NCBI GenBank assembly: GCA_035944115.1
Contig: DASZBJ010000012.1
Location: 62,001-126,000, forward strand
DNA: 64,000 nt
From: Candidatus Babeliales bacterium
GTDB taxonomy: Bacteria; Babelota; Babeliae; Babelales; Vermiphilaceae
Direction of reading: 5' to 3'
In this document: piece by piece, positions 8,708-16,937 of the stretch
Layout: each line of letters starts with the position of its first letter
Position numbering within the stretch: position 1 is the stretch's first letter
Position numbers and translations under genes: made by a program
The notes under the pieces: model-generated
Seen by the model: the letters and a program-made list of their open reading frames with translations, nothing else
Databases searched by the model: none
Told to the model about the DNA's origin: nothing

Positions 8708-8917
8708 ATGGTAAACATTCAACTTTCTGAAACGCACAAAGGCATTCTATGTATCGTAATGGGAGCGATTCTTCTGCTTTATACCCTTGGAATCGTGGCA
8801 ATAGGCCTTTTCTATATCATTATTGGATTTGCAGTATACCTCATTGTGCAAGGATGTATGCGCACAGGACTAGATAAACAGATCAAAAAGTACATCAGCA
8901 AAAAAGAACGGGAATAA
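8708..8917 (+). CDS. Small two-helix membrane protein, array member 1
   Basis: A 69-residue protein with the array's pattern: a short polar start containing HKGI, a first helix (LCIVMGAILLLYTLGIV), a second helix (GLFYIIIGFAVYLIVQG) and a basic tail (KQIKKYISKKERE). AAAAAAGGAG lies seven bases before the ATG. It opens a run of nine same-strand genes with gaps of about 0-60 bases. The function is unknown; the Gly-x-x-Leu-Leu helix pairs would suit oligomerisation. Confidence 0.7.
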   Translation: MVNIQLSETHKGILCIVMGAILLLYTLGIVAIGLFYIIIGFAVYLIVQGCMRTGLDKQIKKYISKKERE

Positions 8918-8936
8918 CTACATAAAGGGAAAAACT

Positions 8937-9110
8937 ATGAAGAAATCTGCTCATCTACACAAAGGCATTGGCTTAATAATAATCGGCGTACTCATATTGT
9001 TATCTATATTTCAGATAATAAGTGGTGACCATTTACTCATTGGTATTGCAGTTGTAAGCATATTACTCGGCGTTAATCACCTCGACCAATATAGGCAGGC
9101 CAAAGAGTAA
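8937..9110 (+). CDS. Small two-helix membrane protein, array member 2
   Basis: 57 residues: MKKSAHLHKGIG, a helix (LIIIGVLILLSIFQII), a short turn (SGDH), a second helix (LLIGIAVVSILLGV) and a polar tail. AAAGGGAAAAACT precedes the ATG, the same site as member 3. It is a close paralogue of members 3, 4 and 8 by the LHKG-x10-LL layout. Confidence 0.75.
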   Translation: MKKSAHLHKGIGLIIIGVLILLSIFQIISGDHLLIGIAVVSILLGVNHLDQYRQAKE

Positions 9111-9137
9111 TCTAAACATTATATGAAAGGAAAAACT

Positions 9138-9308
9138 ATGTTCATATCCGCAATGCACAAGGGACTCGCGTTAATAGCATTTGGAACAATCTTATTATTG
9201 AACGCTCTTGGTAGAATAAGTGGCACACATGTGCTTATTGGTGTTTCCATTATCATCATCTTAATTGGATGCAGCCTGGTTGCTCAACAAATAGTATCCA
9301 AAGAATAA
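9138..9308 (+). CDS. Small two-helix membrane protein, array member 3
   Basis: 56 residues starting MFISAMHKGL, then a helix containing GTILLLNALG and a second containing VLIGVSIIIILIG. The ATG at 9138 is preferred over an in-frame ATG at 9123 because GAAAGGAAAAACT lies just before it and because members 4 and 8 start the same way (M-x-I/L-S). Confidence 0.75.
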   Translation: MFISAMHKGLALIAFGTILLLNALGRISGTHVLIGVSIIIILIGCSLVAQQIVSKE

Positions 9309-9349
9309 CCAGCAGCCTAAAGCTTATTCTTTAAACTAAGGAAAAGACT

Positions 9350-9529
9350 ATGATCATATCAAATTTGCACAAAGGAATCGGCCTCGTAATCGCCGGAACA
9401 CTCTTACTTTTGCATGCGCTTGAAGTATTACCTGCTGGTAAAGGCTATATCATTGGATTCGCTATTGCCGTAATAATAGATGGAATTTGCCATATCGGTA
9501 AATATATAATCAAGCAAAGAAAACAATAA
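9350..9529 (+). CDS. Small two-helix membrane protein, array member 4
   Basis: 59 residues starting MIISNLHKGIGLVIAG, first helix with LLLLHALEVL, second with YIIGFAIAVIIDG, then HIGKYIIKQRKQ. AAGGAAAAGACT precedes the ATG. Paralogue of members 3 and 8. Confidence 0.75.
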   Translation: MIISNLHKGIGLVIAGTLLLLHALEVLPAGKGYIIGFAIAVIIDGICHIGKYIIKQRKQ

Positions 9530-9557
9530 TCAGCATTAATATAAACAGGAGCAAACC

Positions 9558-9698
9558 ATGTTTTTAATAATTGGCTTTGTTATCATGGGAATCATATTAC
9601 TATTAAATGTTCTTGGTATAGTTGTGGCAGGAGTTGCCTATATTGCTATTGCTGTTGCGGCTGCTTTAATCATCATAGGACTTGTTACACCTAAATAA
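9558..9698 (+). CDS. Small two-helix membrane protein, array member 5 (shortest)
   Basis: Only 46 residues, almost all hydrophobic: MFLIIGFVIMGIILLLNVLG, then a second Ala/Ile-rich helix ending LVTPK. It lacks the HKG start and the basic tail of its neighbours. CAGGAGCAAACC precedes the ATG. It keeps the shared G-x-x-LLLNVLG core, so it is likely a trimmed paralogue. Confidence 0.65.
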   Translation: MFLIIGFVIMGIILLLNVLGIVVAGVAYIAIAVAAALIIIGLVTPK

Positions 9699-9755
9699 CT
9701 ATCATGTAAAAAAACATATCCACAAAATTACTTCTTACTTAAATAGGAGTGAATC

Positions 9756-9941
9756 GTGCTAATATCCGGAATTGGTCACATAATAATTGGAGCCATCTTG
9801 CTGCTCCATGTCTTTAATATAATCAACGCTAAGGCTTTTTTAATTGGCTGTGCAGCGTTTTCAATTGTGTATGGTTTTATCGACATTCATAGATATGTCA
9901 GACGCAAAAACAACGTGAAATCACATAAAAAGGAAGATTGA
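9756..9941 (+). CDS. Small two-helix membrane protein, array member 6
   Basis: 61 residues from a GTG start with AGGAGTGAATC before it: LISGIGHIIIGAILLLHVF, a second helix (AFLIGCAAFSIVYGF), and a basic tail (RYVRRKNNVKSHKKED). It is followed without a gap by member 7. Confidence 0.7.
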   Translation: MLISGIGHIIIGAILLLHVFNIINAKAFLIGCAAFSIVYGFIDIHRYVRRKNNVKSHKKED

Positions 9942-10262
9942 ATGCAGAAACCTACTTTGTACGACGTAATAGTGTACATAGCCTTTATAGGGATCGCGCT
10001 CTCACTGTATTTTCTTGGGATCATACAAGCCGCTACTGTAATTAAATATTGCATGTGGCTTATTATAATGCACATAATCCTAAGATCGAATGCCACTCAT
10101 ATTCCTATAATTGCTGTTTTTACAGTAGCCGCTGGAATCATCTTGGGATTAGGTCTGTGCAATATCATACCTATCAATCATCCTATCATGAGTTATGCCT
10201 CTACCTTAGCAGGGGCAGGAACCGGAGCTATTATTTTTCTATATTTTAAGAAAAAACAATAA
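9942..10262 (+). CDS. Four-helix membrane protein, array member 7
   Basis: 106 residues, about twice its neighbours, with four hydrophobic segments (around residues 8-26, 30-46, 52-70, 77-98). It starts at the base after the previous stop codon and has AAAAGGAAGATTGA before the ATG, so translation is probably coupled. It lacks the HKG signature and may not be a true paralogue. Confidence 0.65.
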   Translation: MQKPTLYDVIVYIAFIGIALSLYFLGIIQAATVIKYCMWLIIMHIILRSNATHIPIIAVFTVAAGIILGLGLCNIIPINHPIMSYASTLAGAGTGAIIFLYFKKKQ

Positions 10263-10300
10263 CGCAACCACTACTTTTTAAAACTAAAAGGGAAAAATCT

Positions 10301-10474
10301 ATGTTTTTATCTGCAACCGTTAAGGGGATAAGTGCAATAGTAATGGGAACGCTATTATTCCTCCATGCCCTTGGCATAATCAAAGGTAATAATTTTGCCA
10401 TAGGAATTGCTGGGATTGGTTTAATATTAGATGGATGCGCTCACTTAATTACATCTCTCAAAGACCGCAATTAG
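10301..10474 (+). CDS. Small two-helix membrane protein, array member 8
   Basis: 57 residues: MFLSATVKGISAIVMG, then TLLFLHALGII, then a second helix (NFAIGIAGIGLILDGCAHL). AAAGGGAAAAATCT precedes the ATG. Clearly related to members 3 and 4, including the GxxLLxHALG core and the closing DGCAH/DGICH. Confidence 0.75.
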   Translation: MFLSATVKGISAIVMGTLLFLHALGIIKGNNFAIGIAGIGLILDGCAHLITSLKDRN

Positions 10475-10513
10475 TAAAATAGTTTCTCCCCTAAAAAACA
10501 AAAAAGGACTACC

Positions 10514-10699
10514 ATGCAAGAACTTCCCAAAAAGATGCCAGAGCTTCCTAAAAAATATATCGGCCCTGCGTACCTAGTATTGTCCATATGCTTACTATTG
10601 ATTATGACCGGATCGGTCATGGCTGCACTTTATCAATTTGCATCAGCCCTGATATTGTGCTTAATACTAAACGGATTAAGACGAATGGAACTCTTTTAA
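10514..10699 (+). CDS. Small membrane protein, array member 9
   Basis: 61 residues with a charged start (MQELPKKMPELPKK, a short internal duplication ELPKK...ELPKK) and two hydrophobic segments, ending LNGLRRMELF. AAAAAAGGACTACC precedes the ATG. The last 28 coding bases recur at the end of the next gene (11643-11670). Confidence 0.65.
   Translation: MQELPKKMPELPKKYIGPAYLVLSICLLLIMTGSVMAALYQFASALILCLILNGLRRMELF
10669..10696 (+). repeat. 28-bp direct repeat, left copy
   Basis: The stretch beginning AAACGGATTAAGACG and ending GAACTCTTT is repeated exactly at 11643-11670. The two copies enclose the Rpn-type gene. Confidence 0.9.
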
Positions 10700-10795
10700 T
10701 CTTTTTTCATTCAACATCGTATGTGATATCATAAGCATTAATCATCTTCTTTGTTCTTCTCCCGCTAACTAATTGTAATTTTAAGGACACCAATT

Positions 10796-11653
10796 ATGAT
10801 ATTTATGGACCCAACAAGCGACCTGGGATTTAAAAAGCTGTTTGCCAACATAGCTCATAAAGAGATTTTAATTAGTTTTTTAAATAGTGTGTTGGGGCGG
10901 GCAGAAGGGGATAAAATTATTGATACTGTTTTGAATGACCCCAGTAATTTGCCTGATTCAATTAAAGCAAAAACTAGCATTGTTGATGTACGCTGTACTG
11001 ATCAAAAAAATCATCAATATATTATTGAAATGCAAGTTGATTCCCAAATGCATTACGCAGCTCGCGCACAATATTACAGTTCCATCGTGCTCAGCAGGCA
11101 GCTTGCAAAAAAAGAACGATACGAAGATTTGGTTCCTGTTATCTTTGTTGGTGTACTCGATTTTACTCTTTTTAGTGGAAACTCACATTATTTGAGCCAT
11201 CACTTTATTTTGGATAAAGAAACCTATGCACATGAACTTAAACATTTAGAGTTTCATTTTATTGAACTTACTAAGTTTAATAAAGAGGTAGACGAATATA
11301 GCGCCATTGTTGATAAATGGATCTATTTCTTAAAACATGCAGCCTCCTTACAAAAAATCCCTGCAACATTAAAAGACCCAGAAATTAAAGAAGCATTTGA
11401 TATTCTTGAGCAGGGCAATTGGTCAAAAGCTGAATTAGAGGCGTACGATCGTCATTTGGATGATATTCGCTCCTACCATGGACAAATGGATTATGCATAT
11501 GATAAAGGCAAAATTAAAGGTAAAATAGAGGTAGCACAACGACTTTTACAACTAAATACACTTGATAATTCAGCTATTGCAGAAATAACGGAACTAACAG
11601 TAGAGCAAATTGAAGAGCTTAAAAACAAGCAGAACAGTAACAAAACGGATTAA
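10796..11653 (+). CDS. Rpn-family recombination-promoting nuclease / PD-(D/E)XK transposase-like protein
   Basis: A 285-residue protein of the Rpn (YhgA-like) family. It opens MDPTSDLGFKKLF as in the family (MDPxxDxxFKxxF). The PD-(D/E)XK nuclease signature is read as Asp in SIVDVRC and Glu-x-Gln in YIIEMQVD. The middle (SIVLSRQL, LVPVIFVGVLDF) and the C-terminal helical tail (GKIKGKIEVAQRLLQL, then LTVEQIEEL) are also typical. Family members are RecA-independent nucleases linked to horizontal gene movement. AAGGACACCAATT precedes the ATG. The 3' end lies in one of two 28-bp direct repeats that flank the gene. Confidence 0.9.
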   Translation: MIFMDPTSDLGFKKLFANIAHKEILISFLNSVLGRAEGDKIIDTVLNDPSNLPDSIKAKTSIVDVRCTDQKNHQYIIEMQVDSQMHYAARAQYYSSIVLSRQLAKKERYEDLVPVIFVGVLDFTLFSGNSHYLSHHFILDKETYAHELKHLEFHFIELTKFNKEVDEYSAIVDKWIYFLKHAASLQKIPATLKDPEIKEAFDILEQGNWSKAELEAYDRHLDDIRSYHGQMDYAYDKGKIKGKIEVAQRLLQLNTLDNSAIAEITELTVEQIEELKNKQNSNKTD

Positions 11654-11670
11654 GACGAATGGAACTCTTT
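11643..11670 (+). repeat. 28-bp direct repeat, right copy
   Basis: Identical to 10669-10696. Here the repeat supplies the last codons and stop (NKTD then TAA) of the Rpn gene, in a different reading frame from the left copy. Confidence 0.9.
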
Positions 11671-11694
11671 GCGAGACATCAGAATAATTTGCCC

Positions 11695-12120
11695 TTACCA
11701 ACCATGCTCTGAATATGCAATTCCTTTCAAAACACAATCTATCGCCTGCTTGTGCGCAGGAATGATATTTTCAGGCAATTTGTCCAAAGGGAAAAATCGC
11801 ATATCATCATGTTTATGCGGCTCATTGTTAATCGGCTTGAGTCCCGTTATATCCGCTTTAAAGCATAAGGCAACCAATGTTTCTGTATTACCTTTGCGAT
11901 GAAAGGTATGCACTAATTCAAATCGTTCTTCGGGCAAATCGAGCCCCACTTCTTCTTGTACTTCACGACGTACCGCTTGTCTCGCTGTTTCTCCCATTTC
12001 TACTTTACCACCAACCATGCTGTATAAACCTGATGCAAAGTCAGCATTGTAACGACGTACCAACACAACCTCATTATTTACGCATAATAAAGCAACAGCA
12101 TATAAAGTCGTCATAATCAT
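11695..12120 (-). CDS. Nudix hydrolase with intact box
   Basis: A 141-residue single-domain Nudix protein. The box (residues 38-60) fits G-x5-E-x7-REUxEExGU exactly: Gly38, Glu44, Arg52-Glu53, Glu56-Glu57, Gly59. Nudix enzymes cut nucleoside diphosphates linked to another group; the substrate cannot be told from sequence. AGAGGATTACAC lies before the ATG. It follows a paralogue (12160-12594) by 39 bases on the same strand, and the two share most residues, including the C-terminal CVLKGIAYSEHGW. Confidence 0.9.
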   Translation of the reverse strand: MIMTTLYAVALLCVNNEVVLVRRYNADFASGLYSMVGGKVEMGETARQAVRREVQEEVGLDLPEERFELVHTFHRKGNTETLVALCFKADITGLKPINNEPHKHDDMRFFPLDKLPENIIPAHKQAIDCVLKGIAYSEHGW

Positions 12121-12159
12121 GTGTAATCCTCTGAAAATATAAAAATTTGCTTTTGTACA

Positions 12160-12594
12160 TCACCATCCATGTTCTGAATAAGCAATCCCTTTCAGCACAC
12201 AATCAATAGCCTGTTTATGAGCGGGAACTATATTTTCAGGCAACTGTGTAATAGGGAAAAATCGCACATCATCATGCTTGCTCGGCTCATTATTAGTTGG
12301 CTTTAGTCCCGTTATATCTGCTTTAAAACAAAGTGCGACCAGGATTTCCCCTTGGCCGTCACGGTGAAAGACATGCACCAATTCAAAAGCTTCTTCTGGA
12401 ATATCAAGCCCGGTTTTTTCCTGTACTGTACAACGAACGGCTTCGCGTGCTGTTTTTCCATGCTCAACTTTGCCACCAACCATGCTGTAAAGTCCAGACG
12501 CAAAATCAGTATTATGGCGTCGCGCTAAAAGAATTTCATCGTTTGCACATAGTAATGCGACGGTGTGTAAATTAGTCATCTTATCAGTTAACAT
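12160..12594 (-). CDS. Nudix paralogue with degenerate catalytic box
   Basis: A 144-residue close paralogue of the downstream Nudix gene that has lost most catalytic box residues. Where the partner has Glu44, Arg52, Glu53 and Glu57, this protein has Lys47, Cys55, Thr56 and Lys60; only the Glu59 position is kept. Magnesium-dependent hydrolysis is therefore unlikely, yet the frame is open and the fold residues are preserved (CVLKGIAYSEHGW end). It may bind ligand or pair with the active copy. ATG at 12594 is used because GGGAG lies eight bases upstream. Confidence 0.85.
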   Translation of the reverse strand: MLTDKMTNLHTVALLCANDEILLARRHNTDFASGLYSMVGGKVEHGKTAREAVRCTVQEKTGLDIPEEAFELVHVFHRDGQGEILVALCFKADITGLKPTNNEPSKHDDVRFFPITQLPENIVPAHKQAIDCVLKGIAYSEHGW

Positions 12595-12615
12595 GCTGCT
12601 CACTCCCTATATTTT

Positions 12616-15600
12616 TTATTCTCGATGATCATCACGCGATGACATCATCGGTCCTTCAACGTTACCAATACGGTCTGCTCCCACCGTATCTTTCTGAACA
12701 ATAATGCGTGTTGGTACTGCAATCGTAATGCCATGCTGTCTGAGGACCTGTACAATCGCAAGACGCACATCACTGGCAATATCCCACTGGTCTAAGGTAT
12801 AGTTTGAATTAATATATCCACGAACCATAAATTCAAATCCGTTCTGGGTAAAATTATCAAGACGAACAACCGGCTTAGGGCTTTTAAGAATATATTGATT
12901 TGCTGATAAAATTGCTAACAAAAGCTCTTTAACCTGCGTAGGATCTTCTTTATATCCCACGGTTACTACAATATCATTAAATGCAATAAATCCGCGTAAG
13001 TAGTTCCAGTTCGTTACCGGCTGATTAATGATCTGCGAGTTCGGTAAAATAATTGTGGTACTGTTTTTTCTGCGTAAAATAACTGACCGTGGTGTAATTT
13101 TACGCACAACGCCATTCACTTCCTCATTAATCTGCACGTAATCACCAATCTTTAATGGCCGCTGCACTAACAAAATAAAGTATGCTATAAAGTCTCCCAT
13201 TGGCTCTTTTACCACCCAACCGATACCGATTGCTAACGCAGTGGTAAGACCCCAGACGAATGCAACCAAATCGATCGATTGGAAACCCAAAATAACAGCA
13301 ATGATGATAATGATATAGCGCACAATACTTGAAATAGTATCCTGCACTCCTTGTTCGATTAACAAAACATCAAAGATTTTATCCAATACAAATCGATTGA
13401 GTAAGAACGCAATAATAAAGCCCATCAACACAAAAAACAAAACCTGTAATACTGAAAAGACTGAAATCTTTGCGGTCTCTGGCAACAGAACAGGCGTTTT
13501 TAGCCATCCGATAATATCTGACCATTGCCCAATAGCTGCAAGTGTACGTGGCCACGCCCAGATTTTAGCACCTATAATAGCGCCTAAAAATATAAAGCTC
13601 AGGAAGACAGCAATCACACAAAAACTGTAAATACTTTTCCCGTAATTAAACCGTTCTCGCGCAACCTCGTATTCTGTTGTAAAAAAAACGTGGTACATAC
13701 TTCGTCGCAGAAAAATGTTAAGCCAATAGAAAATAGTTATCAATGCGCCTGTATACAGTAATCGAGAGAACACATAAATCACCAATTTACCAAATCCGAC
13801 AAATGGATTACTCATAATAATAACGGCAACAGCCAGCATCAAAATAAGATAATAATACTGATCGACTTTCAATCGTACTAAACTCCAGACGTCCCCACGC
13901 TCTGGAATAATCCCCAAAATCTGCTCTTTGGTAAGCAAAAAAATCAACGAAATTTGTAAAATAATAATCCACAGTAAAAACAATACATCCGGCAACTCAG
14001 AATGTAGATAGCCGGCCAAGATATACGCTTTTCTAAATAATAAAATAACAATCGTTGCATATAACGATGTGCAACATATCATGATAAACCGACGTTGAAA
14101 CTCCTGCGCAAAAAACAGATCATCATTATGTTTATTAAAACTTTTAAAATAATGGATAAAATGAACCGCTACATACAATAAATACGGTATGGATCCAAGA
14201 TAAAATAAAACATACATATATGGATCAAGTAACAAGAAAAAATTACCAAAAATAAATATATACATCCATGGCGCAATAACCAGGTAATATGCTAACAAAA
14301 ACTCAATTCCAAGCACGATTAACAAACAGATAAACCGCAGTCCTTTATATTCTCTTCCCACCGAACGTAAACGTCGCGCAACAATAGGAAGCAGTTTCCA
14401 AGCAAACCACAATACAAAAAGCAAAACCAATGCTTGAATCATAAATAAAATAAAACTAAAGGGGGCATTCTGGCTCTGCTGCACATGAGATACCGTAAAG
14501 GTAAATAATGCTTTACGCAGGTCAGATAAGAATGTCAAAATGTTTGGCACAATATTTTGAATGCCATCCCACGTAATTGCATATTCTGGACGTTGCCAAA
14601 TCGTTGCTAATTCCAACTCACTCACAATGAACTTGAGCTGCTTATTTGTTTTTTGCAGTACCGCAAGAACATCTTCATACGTACTAATCAGTACGCCAAT
14701 CGCTTCAAGATGCTTTTTGATAAACGTGTCTGCACTATTAAATAATGCCACAACGCCTGCGTATTCTTTTAAATCTTGCTCAAATAATGTTTCTTTTTTT
14801 TCCTGCAATAATGCTCTCATTGCAGTGCAATTTTCTTGCGCCTGCTTTTTAATCTTGAGAAGCTCTTGCGCAGAACTTAGGCGCTCTTTATAGGAAGAAA
14901 TATTGGCCCAAACATCTGCCCGCATATGGTCATACTGCACGATCTCCTGCGCAGCTTCTAATTCCGATTTTAACTGCTTGGTAATAATTTTATAAAATGA
15001 ACGCATGATCGCAATGTGTACCGATTCATAGCGTATTTTTTCATTTTCTAAAGTACTTTTAGCTTCAAGTCCGTTCGCTCTACTTTGCAATAACTGCACT
15101 GCATCATTAAAACTTGCAACCTCCACAAATTTACGATATCCAGCTGCAGTCTGAATCGGTTTATGTTCCCAACTATCAAGCTCTTTGCTGAGCAAAATTC
15201 CATGGTGCTCACTCAATGCTTTCAACTCACTGCTTTTTTTATTTTTATTAACTCCAATGTACTCTGCTTCTTTTGCATATTGCTCTTTTTTTACTGCAGC
15301 TTCCTGCTTTTTCTTATTAAGCTCAATAACCGCAATCGCAATATCATCTTCACTCACACGAACCGCTGGTTTAATCTCAGAAAGTACATTCTTAAGGACA
15401 TCTATCTGCAACTGCTGCACAAACAATCTATTTTTAATCAATAACTGTTTATACTCTATCTCTTTTATTCGTAACGAATCCCGCTTACGCTCATCGGCAT
15501 ACCGCTGATCATCCAAGGCAAACAGTTCCACTTTTTGTTGTGCATCAAATCCACCAAAGTCACAACTCGTTTGCTTATTGCGTTCATCCTGACTTTTTTT

Positions 15601-16218
15601 ATGAGCTTGCTCTGCAAGCGATACAATCTGTTTACGATTTTTCAGTTCGACCGTAATGTTTTTTTCCAGCTCTTTTAACTGCTCTGCATTTCTATTACCA
15701 TCCGCAATCAACTGGTTAAGGGTCTGCAAATTATCAAATGAATGAAGGTCTACTTGTAGACCTAGCTTTTTTTTATATTCTGTCTGATTAGGATCTTTTA
15801 AGTAATCCTCTAAGAGCGTTAATAGTTGATTAAGAATAGAGCCAATACGCTCACGCAATTGCTGCCAATGGCTCACCGCATCTGCATTATCATTTATAAT
15901 CAACAGTTTTTTGGCAAGAAAGGGATTCGCTGGATCAATCTTTAAATCTCGCTTAGTTGCATCCACAGCTACTTTTATTTCCTGCAATCGTGCAATGCCT
16001 TCTTCTTGCAACATCTGCTGGGAATCGTACCAAGTTTGACTCTCTTTTTTAAGTTCCGCAAACAGCTCCGTTTTTTCTGCTACTGCGGTAAAATGAATTT
16101 TCTCCCCTGCTCCACCACCAAGGAACGTTTTTTCCAATGTTTCAACTAAATTACTCGCACATAAAAAAGTTGTCTGCGTCAATAGAAATATTACTATTGC
16201 TTGTAGCCGTAGATTCAT
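12616..16218 (-). CDS. Giant MscS-family mechanosensitive channel (MscK-like)
   Basis: A 1200-residue envelope protein. After a signal peptide (to about residue 22) comes a periplasmic coiled-coil region of about 500 residues rich in Lys, Glu and Gln. Then come many membrane helices (about residues 575-1000) and the MscS pore and cytoplasmic domain. The latter is marked by GLTTALAIGIGWVVKEPMGD, VQRPLKIGDYVQI and ILPNSQIINQPVTNW. The layout equals MscK/MscM-type channels, which release solutes on osmotic downshock. The start overlaps the stop of the RecO-like gene by four bases. Confidence 0.9.
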   Translation of the reverse strand: MNLRLQAIVIFLLTQTTFLCASNLVETLEKTFLGGGAGEKIHFTAVAEKTELFAELKKESQTWYDSQQMLQEEGIARLQEIKVAVDATKRDLKIDPANPFLAKKLLIINDNADAVSHWQQLRERIGSILNQLLTLLEDYLKDPNQTEYKKKLGLQVDLHSFDNLQTLNQLIADGNRNAEQLKELEKNITVELKNRKQIVSLAEQAHKKSQDERNKQTSCDFGGFDAQQKVELFALDDQRYADERKRDSLRIKEIEYKQLLIKNRLFVQQLQIDVLKNVLSEIKPAVRVSEDDIAIAVIELNKKKQEAAVKKEQYAKEAEYIGVNKNKKSSELKALSEHHGILLSKELDSWEHKPIQTAAGYRKFVEVASFNDAVQLLQSRANGLEAKSTLENEKIRYESVHIAIMRSFYKIITKQLKSELEAAQEIVQYDHMRADVWANISSYKERLSSAQELLKIKKQAQENCTAMRALLQEKKETLFEQDLKEYAGVVALFNSADTFIKKHLEAIGVLISTYEDVLAVLQKTNKQLKFIVSELELATIWQRPEYAITWDGIQNIVPNILTFLSDLRKALFTFTVSHVQQSQNAPFSFILFMIQALVLLFVLWFAWKLLPIVARRLRSVGREYKGLRFICLLIVLGIEFLLAYYLVIAPWMYIFIFGNFFLLLDPYMYVLFYLGSIPYLLYVAVHFIHYFKSFNKHNDDLFFAQEFQRRFIMICCTSLYATIVILLFRKAYILAGYLHSELPDVLFLLWIIILQISLIFLLTKEQILGIIPERGDVWSLVRLKVDQYYYLILMLAVAVIIMSNPFVGFGKLVIYVFSRLLYTGALITIFYWLNIFLRRSMYHVFFTTEYEVARERFNYGKSIYSFCVIAVFLSFIFLGAIIGAKIWAWPRTLAAIGQWSDIIGWLKTPVLLPETAKISVFSVLQVLFFVLMGFIIAFLLNRFVLDKIFDVLLIEQGVQDTISSIVRYIIIIIAVILGFQSIDLVAFVWGLTTALAIGIGWVVKEPMGDFIAYFILLVQRPLKIGDYVQINEEVNGVVRKITPRSVILRRKNSTTIILPNSQIINQPVTNWNYLRGFIAFNDIVVTVGYKEDPTQVKELLLAILSANQYILKSPKPVVRLDNFTQNGFEFMVRGYINSNYTLDQWDIASDVRLAIVQVLRQHGITIAVPTRIIVQKDTVGADRIGNVEGPMMSSRDDHRE

Positions 16219-16799
16219 ACGATCCTACTTTCGTCTAAAAAATGTATCGTTTTAAATTGTTCAATATTTGGATGCAACATAATACATCCATGCAACCATC
16301 GATCGAGTTGCGCTTCAAATCCTAAATTTATGCTTCGATGCATCATGATGTCAATAGGTTCATATGCAATCCTATGAAGATATGCAAGAGGGAAGTCGCT
16401 GTCTTCAGGATACATCCCGAAGTAAAGTAAAATTTTTGCGATAAAAAGTTTTTGATGCCAAGCCGTGACCAGCAATCCTTGTCTTGTGTATAGCTGTTCA
16501 AGTAATGCAAATAATTCTTGCGCTGGTGCTTCCATCGGTAAGAAATGAAAACAGATTTCAAGAACATGATGAAAAAATAAAATATTAATATGCGTTACAT
16601 CATGTGGCAATGCAATCACTTCAGATATAGTTATCAGTCGTGATCGCTGAGTAACCCGTTGATACTGTACCAACGCTCCCAAACACACATCATAACTAGT
16701 CGGAGTACATTCCATTTTACCATTATCTTTATCAAATAAAAAAATGGTACGACTCTTGGTGAAATCTTTGCGTAATACAATACCAATCTGCTGTTTCAC
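16215..16799 (-). CDS. recO: RecO-like DNA repair protein
   Basis: About 194 residues. The N-terminus (KQQIGIVLRKDFTKSR followed by a strand FLFDKDNGK) resembles the RecO OB-fold opening (GIVLxxxxYxExDxxxxxxTxxxG). The later helical part with FIAKILLYFGMYPE resembles the RecO helical domain (FxxxLLxxxGxxP). No zinc-finger cysteines are seen, and the protein is short for RecO (about 240). GTG at 16799 follows AAAGGATATTAAAGGTA and gives the family-like N-terminus; an ATG at 16841 would add 14 unrelated residues. RecO would load RecA with RecR. Moderate confidence. Confidence 0.5.
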   Translation of the reverse strand: MKQQIGIVLRKDFTKSRTIFLFDKDNGKMECTPTSYDVCLGALVQYQRVTQRSRLITISEVIALPHDVTHINILFFHHVLEICFHFLPMEAPAQELFALLEQLYTRQGLLVTAWHQKLFIAKILLYFGMYPEDSDFPLAYLHRIAYEPIDIMMHRSINLGFEAQLDRWLHGCIMLHPNIEQFKTIHFLDESRIV

Positions 16800-16937
16800 T
16801 ACCTTTAATATCCTTTCGGCACCCTTATTATACAACCACATCTAGCCTACTTATTCTTACACAATTTCGCTACTGAAACATACTATTGCAAAAAACATTT
16901 ACATATCGATACACTGTAAAAAAAATAAAGGATAATC

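Noticed and set aside
8708-10699. CRISPR-like or tandem DNA repeat in the small-protein array
   Set aside because: Spacing is that of genes (about 180-370 bases), and similarity is at protein level, not as identical DNA units.
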